A DNA stretch of 17,633 nt, from the NCBI GenBank assembly GCA_964387205.1, contig CAYLVY010000080.1:1-17633 (forward strand), written 5' to 3'. The notes under the pieces were generated by a model that ran no database searches, had not been told where the DNA came from, and saw only the letters and a list, made by a program, of their open reading frames with translations. The translations under genes and the position numbers were made by a program. Position 1 is the stretch's first letter. Every line of letters starts with the position of its first letter. Source of the DNA: CAIVAT01 sp964387205 (lineage in GTDB: Bacteria > Bacteroidota > Bacteroidia > Bacteroidales > FEN-979). Positions 6,352 through 12,684 of this stretch are shown piece by piece.

Positions 6352-8145
6352 ATGGCAAAAGAAATTAATCTGACCATCGATGGCATAAATGTCACCGTTG
6401 AAGAAGGCACCACGATTCTCGATGCTGCACGTAAACTGAACATCCACATCCCCACCCTTTGTTATCACGAAGACCTTTGCGTGGCAGGTAATTGCCGCGT
6501 ATGCGTGGTAGAACAGGAAAAAGTCAGGACCCTGCCAGCCGCCTGTGCCACCCCGGCAGCCGAAGGAATGGTTATCCATACCAACAGCATGAAGGTGCGC
6601 CTCGCCCGCAAACACATCGTCGAACTCCTGCTCTCCGAGCATAATGCCGATTGTACCAAGTGCTATAAAAACGGCAATTGCGAACTCCAGGGACTTGCCT
6701 CCCAGATGCTGACAGGAGATCACCTGTTCCTCGACCTGGTACCCGATAAGAAATATACCATCGACATGTTCAACAGCGCCATCATCAAGGATGACAGCCG
6801 TTGTATCCGTTGTCAGCGCTGTGTCAGGACCTGCGAGGAATTACAAAGCGTAAGTGCACTTGGTGTTGCCTATAAAGGCGATAAAATGAAAATATCCACC
6901 TTTTTTGAACACTCCCTGTTCGAAGTGGTGTGCACCAACTGTGGTCAGTGTGTGAACCGCTGTCCCACCGGCGCCCTTATTGAACGCAACTACATCGATC
7001 AGGTGTGGGATGCTATTTATGACCCCACCAAACATGTGGTAGTACAAACCGCTCCCGCAGTGCGCGTTGCCCTTGGAGAAGGACTTGGAATGCCCCACGG
7101 CAAGATCGTCACCGGTCAAATGGTCGCCGCTCTTAAACGACTCGGGTTTGATTCAGTACTCGATACTGACTTTACCGCCGACCTCACCATCATCGAAGAA
7201 GGTAACGAACTGCTGACGCGGCTCAAAAAAGCCCTGGTCGATAAAGACCCCAACGTTGCCTTGCCCATGGCCACCTCCTGCTCGCCGGGATGGATCAAAT
7301 TCATCGAACATACCTTCCCCGAATACCTGCCCAACCTCTCAACCTGCAACTCGCCCCAGCAGATGTTCGGCGCCCTGGCCAAAACCTACTATGCACAAAA
7401 GCGGAAACTCAACCCCAAGGATATCGTTTCCGTCTCCATCATGCCATGTACCGCCAAGAAATTCGAAGCCAACCGTCCGGAAATGCGCTCGAGCGGATTC
7501 AAAGATGTCGATTTTGTCCTGACCACCCGCGAACTGGCTATCATGATCAAACAAGCCGGACTCGAATTCGAAGAATTGCCATCGGAACACTTCGACAGTA
7601 TTATGGGTTCCTCCTCAGGTGCCGCGGTGATCTTTGGTTCAACCGGAGGGGTAATGGAAGCCGCTTTGCGTACCGCTTATGAAGTAGTGACCGGACGGGA
7701 AGTGCCCTTCGACGGGCTCAATATCACACCGGTCAGGGGAACAGAAGGCGAAGTGAGGGAAGCCACCATCAAAATCGAAAATGTTAAACCGGAATGGAGC
7801 TTCCTGGAAGGTGCCGAATTGAAATGTGCTGTGGCCAACGGCCTCGCCCATGCCAAGAACCTCTGGCAAAATGTGAAAGAAGGAAAAGCCAATTACCATT
7901 TTATCGAGGTGATGGCTTGTCCGGGTGGTTGTCTCGGCGGAGGCGGCCAACCGATTCCGACCAACAAAGAAATCCGGTCCAAACGTAAACAGGCTATCTA
8001 TCAAGAAGATATGGGAATGACCATCCGGAAATCACATGAAAACCCGGAAATCATTGCCATCTATAAGGATTTCCTGGAAAAACCGCTTGGACATAAATCC
8101 CACGAACTCTTGCACACTACTTATACGCCAAGAAAGCGTTACTAA
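6352..8145 (+). CDS. hydA: NAD(H)-dependent [FeFe]-hydrogenase catalytic subunit HydA
   Basis: A 597-residue [FeFe]-hydrogenase with the modular N-terminus of NAD(P)-linked enzymes. Domains: plant-type [2Fe-2S] (Cys37, 48, 51, 65); His/Cys-ligated [4Fe-4S] (His97, Cys101, 104, 110); two ferredoxin clusters (Cys151, 154, 157, 161 and Cys194, 197, 200, 204); then the H-cluster domain. Motif L1 is TSCSPGW (308-314), L2 MPCTAKKFEANRPEM (364-378) and L3 EVMACPGGCLGGGGQP (519-534), followed by the fused small-subunit tail (RSKRKQAIYQED...). L1 has Ser311 where the clostridial enzyme CpI has the second Cys of TSCC. The C-terminus ends about 65 residues after L3, without the extra [2Fe-2S] domain I recall from Thermotoga HydA. 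It makes or consumes H2 in the cytoplasm with HydB and HydC; maturases HydEFG are not in view. Confidence 0.96.
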   Translation: MAKEINLTIDGINVTVEEGTTILDAARKLNIHIPTLCYHEDLCVAGNCRVCVVEQEKVRTLPAACATPAAEGMVIHTNSMKVRLARKHIVELLLSEHNADCTKCYKNGNCELQGLASQMLTGDHLFLDLVPDKKYTIDMFNSAIIKDDSRCIRCQRCVRTCEELQSVSALGVAYKGDKMKISTFFEHSLFEVVCTNCGQCVNRCPTGALIERNYIDQVWDAIYDPTKHVVVQTAPAVRVALGEGLGMPHGKIVTGQMVAALKRLGFDSVLDTDFTADLTIIEEGNELLTRLKKALVDKDPNVALPMATSCSPGWIKFIEHTFPEYLPNLSTCNSPQQMFGALAKTYYAQKRKLNPKDIVSVSIMPCTAKKFEANRPEMRSSGFKDVDFVLTTRELAIMIKQAGLEFEELPSEHFDSIMGSSSGAAVIFGSTGGVMEAALRTAYEVVTGREVPFDGLNITPVRGTEGEVREATIKIENVKPEWSFLEGAELKCAVANGLAHAKNLWQNVKEGKANYHFIEVMACPGGCLGGGGQPIPTNKEIRSKRKQAIYQEDMGMTIRKSHENPEIIAIYKDFLEKPLGHKSHELLHTTYTPRKRY

Positions 8146-8168
8146 CCATTTTACTCCCAAAATTCCAT

Positions 8169-8201
8169 GAGGGCGGCCCGAAAAGCCGCCCTCTGTTTTT
8201 T
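8169..8201 (+). terminator. Intrinsic terminator of hydCBA
   Basis: Nine-bp GC-rich stem GAGGGCGGC (8169-8177) and GCCGCCCTC (8185-8193), a 7-base loop, then TGTTTTTT. It lies 23 bases after the hydA stop and closes the hydCBA operon. Confidence 0.92.
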
Positions 8202-8205
8202 GCAT

Positions 8206-8236
8206 AAAACAAAAGGTGGCCCTGTTCCGGGCCACC
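8206..8236 (-). terminator. Intrinsic terminator of the minus-strand gene at 8282-9001
   Basis: Eight-bp stem GGTGGCCC (8215-8222) and GGGCCACC (8229-8236) with a 6-base loop. On the minus strand it is followed by TTTTGTTTTA (8214 down to 8205). It sits 45 bases past the stop of the minus-strand gene, back to back with the hydCBA terminator. Confidence 0.85.
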
Positions 8237-8281
8237 CTCCAAGCGCACAATAAGAAACTGGTATGTATAAAGAACGAGGAA

Positions 8282-9001
8282 TTATATGGTCATCATACCG
8301 GAGCTCCCCGGTTTGATCTTGTAAGTCCGGGCTTTGCGATGCTTTTCATCCGGTCTTACCATGATTATCTCCTTTTTAATCCTGCGGGAAGGGGTGTCAT
8401 CTATCTCAATCACGATCTTCCGGCCATTTTTTCTCTCTTTGATGGATAAACTTTTTACCCTGTCCATCGGAATATCCCCCAGCACTGCATTCAAATCACC
8501 ATGTCCGGATGAATGGTGTCGAAAGACCCTCATGGGAGGTCCGGGCTTCCGGGAAACTTTTATCGAATCACCATTAAAAATGACAGGCGGAATATCGGGG
8601 ATCCCGGGAATCATGAACACATCGGGAAAATCAGGAATTTCCGGTATGTCAATATCAAAATCGAATTCCTTTAATGCCCCCATCTGATCCTGAAACTCCT
8701 TTAATGTCCCCATCTGCTCCCGGTAGTTTTTCATCTGCTCCCGGATCACCCTCGCCTGCTCCTTCATGTTTTTCGTCAATTCCCGGATGTCCTCCGCTGA
8801 ATAGGGCCCATCGAAAGTTATGGTAGTATCGGTAACCGTCGAATCCCCATTGGTTTTTTGAACGATCTTCATGCTGACCCTGCTTTGCGAAACAGCGGCA
8901 GTGTCGTTCTGTGCCCTGGCCGGCCGGACAACAAAGATCAGGCTGAAAATCATTACTGACAACAAAATGATCCGGCTCCTGTAACAAATGTTTGTTTTCA
9001 T
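8282..9001 (-). CDS. Secreted coiled-coil protein of unknown family
   Basis: I do not recognise this 239-residue protein. Residues 1-30 form a signal peptide (basic start, long hydrophobic run ending ...RPARA) with likely cleavage before QNDTAAV. A short strand-rich part follows (SVTDTTITFDG-like), then a charged helix at about 69-112 with heptad-like REQMKNY and REQMGTL and a ten-residue repeat (QMGTLKEF, QMGALKEF), probably a coiled coil. Next is a segment rich in Pro, Asp, Ile and Phe (PEIPDFPDVFMIPGIPDIPP), and a basic C-terminal third (SLSIKERKNGRKIVIEID) that could be a beta sandwich. It is divergent from the sensor kinase gene with a 132-bp shared intergenic region and has its own terminator. 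It may be a periplasmic target or partner of that two-component system; this rests on position only. Confidence 0.75.
   Translation of the reverse strand: MKTNICYRSRIILLSVMIFSLIFVVRPARAQNDTAAVSQSRVSMKIVQKTNGDSTVTDTTITFDGPYSAEDIRELTKNMKEQARVIREQMKNYREQMGTLKEFQDQMGALKEFDFDIDIPEIPDFPDVFMIPGIPDIPPVIFNGDSIKVSRKPGPPMRVFRHHSSGHGDLNAVLGDIPMDRVKSLSIKERKNGRKIVIEIDDTPSRRIKKEIIMVRPDEKHRKARTYKIKPGSSGMMTI
8666..8716 (-). repeat. Two 30-base-period internal repeats in coiled-coil gene
   Basis: Near-identical 21-base units begin at 8666 and 8696 (CCTTTAATG...CCCCATCTG) and encode QMGALKEF and QMGTLKEF. A further CATCTGCTCCCGG pair (8711, 8732) has a 21-base (seven-residue) period. They reflect in-gene duplication that lengthened the helix. 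Confidence 0.65.
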
Positions 9002-9027
9002 GGTTGGTTGATTATTGATTCACGAAG

Positions 9028-9035
9028 CAAACTTA
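9028..9035 (-). promoter_or_regulatory. -7 box for the secreted coiled-coil gene
   Basis: On the minus strand TAAGTTTG matches TAnnTTTG. It lies 26 bases upstream of the ATG at 9001, leaving a leader of about 20 bases. No convincing -33 element was found. Confidence 0.5.
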
Positions 9036-9057
9036 CTATGACTAAGTAACTGAAAAT

Positions 9058-9094
9058 GTTAATGAATCGTTAAAAAGGGTTAACAAAACGTTAA
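9058..9094. promoter_or_regulatory. Four phased GTTAA repeats: candidate OmpR-family regulator site
   Basis: GTTAA occurs at 9058, 9069, 9079 and 9090, with spacings of 11, 10 and 11 bp, all on the same face of the helix. OmpR/PhoB-family regulators bind direct repeats of about 11 bp. The array sits between the -7 boxes of the divergent genes, upstream of the kinase/regulator operon, so autoregulation and control of the secreted protein are likely. Confidence 0.6.
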
Positions 9095-9121
9095 TCGTTT
9101 TAATCCACCGTCGAGTTTGGT

Positions 9122-9129
9122 TACTTTTG
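9122..9129 (+). promoter_or_regulatory. -7 box of the histidine kinase operon
   Basis: TACTTTTG fits TAnnTTTG and ends only 4 bases before the ATG at 9134. If it is used, the mRNA begins at or within a few bases of the start codon (leaderless). Confidence 0.5.
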
Positions 9130-9133
9130 TATC

Positions 9134-11044
9134 ATGAATAAAAAACTGATCTATATCCTGATTGGTATCATCTCCCTCTCACTCCTTGGAATGATGATAT
9201 TTCAGTATTTCTGGATCCGGAATGCATTCAATGTCAAGGAAGACCTCTTCAATAAAAAGGTGAATGATGCGCTGGGAAGTGTGGTGGAACAACTTGAGAC
9301 GCAGGAGAACATGTATTACATCACCAGGAACTTCGAAGGCGACAGCATTCTGCAGATTGTCAAGGCGTTTACAAAGGATACTACCCGCAACCTTCAACAC
9401 CGGTTTGACTCCCTGATGGCCATTGCTGACCTGCCCGTCACCTCCCGGGACCAAAACCCTGCCATTTCCAAAATCAAAGAGAGACAGCCAGCTATCATCC
9501 CCAACGATAAATCACGATCGGAACCATCAGGTCGTCTCACCTTTTTCGGGGATACCTTGACAATCAGCATCCACCAATACGAAAATCCATACCCTGTTCT
9601 GATTCAGGATGAATTTTCTTTCCATTGGAATGACCAGATCGCCTTCATCGATTCCCTAATGAAGATGCAACAGGAGTTTATCTCCAGAAACGAATACTAT
9701 ATTGATATTGAAGAGGACATGAATCGGTTGCTGCAATTAAACCGCATGGGCGACTTCTTCCACCAGGATCGGAGAACGCGGATGCCAAGGATCACCCAGC
9801 CTCCACCTCCCCCACGACCAAAACAGATAAGAAAACCTTTGATGGATAAACGGGAGGATAACCTTCTGAAATTAGAGAACAAAGCGAGAAAAATCCAGGA
9901 GATGATCCGGCAGATGGCTGTTGAACTGGAAACCGAACCGGCACCGGTACATCAACGGATCAATAAAGCAGGTTTGCAGGATGCCCTTGGGAAAGCATTG
10001 CGAAACAAAGGGATCGATCTGCCGTTTGAATTTGCAGTCTATTCGCCCTCCGGAGATTCAAACCAGATGCCGATCCGCTCCAATGGCTTTTTCCCCGAAT
10101 TCTCCTCCACAGAACACCGGGTATCCCTTTTCCCCAACGATCTTTTTAAGAAACCCGACCTGCTCTTGCTCCATTTCCAGGGTCAGAAAGCCCATGTTTT
10201 CAAATCGCTTCTCTGGCTCATGGCCGGCTCCCTTCTTTTTACACTGATCATTGTTGTGGCTTCGGGAACCAGTTTCGTAGTGATGATCCGTCAGAAAAGG
10301 ATTTCGGATATCAAGACCGATTTTATCAACAACATGACCCATGAATTCAAAACACCCATCGCTACGATTTCCATTGCAGCCGATTCCATCAACAATCCGA
10401 GGGTACTGGGTGAACCGGAAACCATCCGGACCTTTACCCGTATTATCAAAGAGGAGAACAACCGGATGAATACACGGGTGGAGCAGGTGTTGCAAATGGC
10501 GTTGCTCGATAGCCGGGATTTCAGGCTGCGACCGGCGATGCTGGATATGAATGAGCTGATCGACCAGGTGACAGACCACTACCGCCTGCAGATCGGTAAA
10601 AGAGGTGGAACAATCATCCGGCAATTGGATGCCCGTCATTCCCACATCGTTGCAGATGAGGATCATATGCGCAATGTATTGTTGAACCTGCTTGACAATG
10701 CTAATAAATATTCCCTCGGAGTTCCTGAAATCACCGTCTTTTCTTTCAATAAACCGGGAAAGTTCTGCTTCGGGGTCGATGATAAAGGTATGGGAATGTC
10801 ATCAGAAGCACAACGAAGGGTTTTCGACAAATTCTTCAGGGTTACCTCCGGAAATATTCATAATATTAAAGGGTTCGGCCTTGGATTGAGTTATGTCAAA
10901 GCGATTGTCCTGGCACATAAAGGAGAAATTCTCGTCACCAGCGAACCAGGCAGGGGAAGCCGGTTTGAGATCGCGCTGTTGCTTAATGGAAAAATGGAAA
11001 CCGTTGAACCGGAAGGAGATCATAGAGATGAACGGAAAAAGTAA
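9134..11044 (+). CDS. Sensor histidine kinase, membrane-bound (RprX-like)
   Basis: A 636-residue inner membrane sensor kinase. TM1 spans about 5-27 and TM2 about 357-385, enclosing a periplasmic domain of ~330 residues with a Pro-rich linker (TQPPPPPRPK, 221-230) and a predicted helical stretch at 240-265. The cytoplasmic part has the phospho-acceptor His403 in MTHEFKTPIATI, the N-box NVLLNLLDNANKYS (514-527), G1 DDKGMGMS (549-556), the F-box FDKFFRV (564-570) and G2 GFGLGLSYVK (580-589), so it should be active. The HEFKTP motif and partner type resemble the Bacteroides RprX/RprY pair; the signal is unknown. It overlaps the response regulator gene by 17 bases and is divergent from a secreted coiled-coil protein that could be its target or accessory. 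The ATG at 9134 is supported by the immediate transmembrane helix. Confidence 0.93.
   Translation: MNKKLIYILIGIISLSLLGMMIFQYFWIRNAFNVKEDLFNKKVNDALGSVVEQLETQENMYYITRNFEGDSILQIVKAFTKDTTRNLQHRFDSLMAIADLPVTSRDQNPAISKIKERQPAIIPNDKSRSEPSGRLTFFGDTLTISIHQYENPYPVLIQDEFSFHWNDQIAFIDSLMKMQQEFISRNEYYIDIEEDMNRLLQLNRMGDFFHQDRRTRMPRITQPPPPPRPKQIRKPLMDKREDNLLKLENKARKIQEMIRQMAVELETEPAPVHQRINKAGLQDALGKALRNKGIDLPFEFAVYSPSGDSNQMPIRSNGFFPEFSSTEHRVSLFPNDLFKKPDLLLLHFQGQKAHVFKSLLWLMAGSLLFTLIIVVASGTSFVVMIRQKRISDIKTDFINNMTHEFKTPIATISIAADSINNPRVLGEPETIRTFTRIIKEENNRMNTRVEQVLQMALLDSRDFRLRPAMLDMNELIDQVTDHYRLQIGKRGGTIIRQLDARHSHIVADEDHMRNVLLNLLDNANKYSLGVPEITVFSFNKPGKFCFGVDDKGMGMSSEAQRRVFDKFFRVTSGNIHNIKGFGLGLSYVKAIVLAHKGEILVTSEPGRGSRFEIALLLNGKMETVEPEGDHRDERKK
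11013..11020 (+). promoter_or_regulatory. Shine-Dalgarno site fixing the response regulator start
   Basis: AAGGAGAT lies 7 bases before the ATG at 11028, inside the end of the kinase gene. It selects that ATG over upstream in-frame codons within the kinase gene. Confidence 0.65.
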
Positions 11045-11726
11045 AATTCTGCTGGTTGAAGATGATCCGAATTTCGGGTCGATTCTCAAATCATACCTGG
11101 AACTCAACGATTTTTCGGTTGTGCTTAAACCGGACGGTCGGCAGGGGTTGTCAGCATTCATGTCTGAACCTTTTCATATATGTATCCTCGATGTCATGAT
11201 GCCTGAAATGGATGGTTTTACCCTTGCCAGGGAGATACGGAAGATGAACAGTGATATCCCTTTTATATTTCTGACCGCCAAATCGCTCAAAGAGGATATT
11301 CTGGAAGGTTTCCGAAGTGGCGCGGATGACTACATCACTAAACCATTTGATTCGGAAGTACTGCTTTATAAACTGCAGGCCATTCTGAAGCGCCATCAGG
11401 GCGCACGGGATCAGGAAGTAGACCAGAATGACTTCTCCGTCGGTAAATTCAGGTTCAACTATAACCTGCGAACACTGACCCTTGGTGAAAAAATTCAGCA
11501 ACTGTCACCCAAGGAGGCCAGCTTGTTGCGGATGCTCTGTACCTCACGCGACGGGATCCTGTTCAGAAAAGATGCACTGGAGCAGATCTGGGGTTCAGAC
11601 AACTATTTCTCGGGAAGAAGTATGGATGTTTTCATCGCCCGTCTGCGTAAATACCTCCGGGATGACCCTACCCTGGAAATTGCCAACATTCACGGCAATG
11701 GCTTCCGACTGATCTGCAATACCTGA
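11028..11726 (+). CDS. OmpR/PhoB-family response regulator (RprY-like)
   Basis: A 232-residue transcription regulator. The receiver domain (1-~120) has the acidic pair Glu11/Asp12-Asp13, the phosphorylation site Asp55 in ILDVMMPEMDG, Thr83 in FLTAKS and Lys105 in DYITKPF. The C-terminal winged helix (about 138-232) contains LSPKEASLLRMLC, FRKDALEQIWG and the recognition helix region RSMDVFIARLRKYLRDDP, ending in IHGNGFRLI. The frame is open upstream, but the start at 11028 is set by AAGGAGAT and by the usual N-terminus KILLVEDD. Translationally coupled to the kinase by a 17-base overlap. Four phased GTTAA repeats upstream of the kinase are a likely autoregulatory site. No hairpin terminator was found after it, only AT-rich DNA. 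Confidence 0.95.
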   Translation: MNGKSKILLVEDDPNFGSILKSYLELNDFSVVLKPDGRQGLSAFMSEPFHICILDVMMPEMDGFTLAREIRKMNSDIPFIFLTAKSLKEDILEGFRSGADDYITKPFDSEVLLYKLQAILKRHQGARDQEVDQNDFSVGKFRFNYNLRTLTLGEKIQQLSPKEASLLRMLCTSRDGILFRKDALEQIWGSDNYFSGRSMDVFIARLRKYLRDDPTLEIANIHGNGFRLICNT

Positions 11727-11873
11727 TCATTTTTCACAATTGTTTTCACTTATTTTATTTCTCCATAATCCACTTCTTTATTATTATTATCAATAATTTA
11801 GAGTGTTTTATGTTATTTTATTAACATTGTTATTATTTTCACACATAAATTTTTTTATGATCTGAAAAAGATA

Positions 11874-11881
11874 TAATTTTG
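11874..11881 (+). promoter_or_regulatory. -7 box of the DRTGG/ATPase/H-domain module
   Basis: TAATTTTG fits TAnnTTTG and lies 31 bases before the ATG at 11913. The rest of 11727-11912 is very AT-rich and holds no gene. It contains a small palindrome ACAATTGT (11736-11743) and a weak Rex-like stretch (11827-11844, 11 of 14 specified positions). Confidence 0.55.
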
Positions 11882-11912
11882 CAGCGAAATTAACCGGAGC
11901 AACACAACGACC

Positions 11913-12257
11913 ATGAACACCCAGGAAATAGCCTCCCTTGTCAAAGGAACCATTATCACACCAGGCCTGGACAACGAAAAGTCCTTCACCCTTGCATTTG
12001 CCTCAGACCTGATGAGCGATGTGCTGACGGTGGATTGCAGCAACCTGATGCTTATCACAGGGTTGCTGAATGTTCAGACCATCCGTACCGCGGAAATGTC
12101 GGAAATCGGTTGCATCGTACTGGTCAGAAATAAAAGGGCGACACCGGAAATGATCGTCCTGGCATCTGAAAGCAATATCTGCCTGATTCAAAGTCCCTAT
12201 TCCCTGTTTCGGGCAAGCGGAGTACTATACCAGGCCGGAATTAACCCTGTTTATTAA
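11913..12257 (+). CDS. DRTGG-domain protein (first copy)
   Basis: A 114-residue single-domain protein. The sequence around residues 28-40 (AFASDLMSDVLTV) matches the pattern of stand-alone DRTGG proteins (SDLLSDVM in the second copy here), followed by an alternating beta/alpha pattern (LMLITGLLNVQTIRTAE, GCIVLVRNKRATPEMI, NICLIQSPYSLF). DRTGG domains also occur next to CBS domains and in HPr kinase-like proteins, and small ones are often annotated as serine kinases, but no kinase motif is visible here. The gene opens a five-gene module with an RsbW-like ATPase 10 bases downstream and a sensory H-domain protein after it. A role in ligand or protein binding within a redox-signalling cassette is inference. 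The paralogue at 14100-14444 has identical length. Confidence 0.85.
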   Translation: MNTQEIASLVKGTIITPGLDNEKSFTLAFASDLMSDVLTVDCSNLMLITGLLNVQTIRTAEMSEIGCIVLVRNKRATPEMIVLASESNICLIQSPYSLFRASGVLYQAGINPVY

Positions 12258-12267
12258 ATCTGCGGCT

Positions 12268-12684
12268 ATGCATTTTGAATATCAGGTAGAAGGCGGAAAT
12301 TTTTCTGAGGCAGGATTTCCATCCAGCCAGGTAAAAAAAATACTGAAGCAACTCAACGTCAGTGGATCGGTAATTAAACGAACCGTAGTTGCATTGTATG
12401 AAGCAGAAGTCAATATCGTCGCCCATGCATACCGTGGAACCATCTATGTGGATATTAATGAAAAACAGATCCGGATCGAACTAAAAGACCAGGGGCCTGG
12501 AATCCCCGATATCCCCAAGGCTATGGAAGTAGGATTTTCCACCGCCACACCGGAAGTCAGGGAAATGGGTTTCGGCGCCGGGATGGGCCTTTCCAACATG
12601 AAAGCCAATGCCGATATCCTGGAGATTAAAAGTGAACCGGCAGTCGGAACCAATGTACTCATTATTAATGATCTGACTCAATGA
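12268..12684 (+). CDS. RsbW/SpoIIAB-like ATP-binding protein (anti-sigma type)
   Basis: A 138-residue GHKL-fold ATPase of the anti-sigma-factor/serine kinase class. The N-box is YEAEVNIVAHAYRG (44-57), G1 is DQGPGIPD (74-81), and G2 is GFGAGMGLSNMK (101-112). It has no dimerisation or sensor domain, so it should act on a partner protein. RsbW relatives phosphorylate an anti-sigma-factor antagonist on Ser/Thr or sequester a sigma factor; neither partner is visible in the window. The flanking DRTGG and H-domain proteins are candidates. The stop overlaps the ATG of the H-domain gene (ATGA), which implies coupled translation and perhaps a complex. The association of this ATPase with NAD-linked [FeFe]-hydrogenase clusters is recurrent in Clostridia and Thermotogae as I recall; its biochemical role is unsettled. 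Confidence 0.88.
   Translation: MHFEYQVEGGNFSEAGFPSSQVKKILKQLNVSGSVIKRTVVALYEAEVNIVAHAYRGTIYVDINEKQIRIELKDQGPGIPDIPKAMEVGFSTATPEVREMGFGAGMGLSNMKANADILEIKSEPAVGTNVLIINDLTQ

Noticed and set aside
10058..10666. Minus-strand open frame opposite the histidine kinase
   Set aside because: It covers the conserved HisKA region in antisense and has no recognisable motif or start context.
11827..11844. Weak Rex-like sequence TTGTTATTATTTTCACAC before the DRTGG module
   Set aside because: Only 11 of 14 specified positions match, in very AT-rich DNA, and its distance to the -7 box differs from the other two promoters. Not strong enough to claim a site.
11727..11912. Possible small RNA or terminator in the AT-rich intergenic region
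   Set aside because: No GC-rich hairpin with a T-tract and no conserved structure is visible; only a -7 box near the end is supportable.
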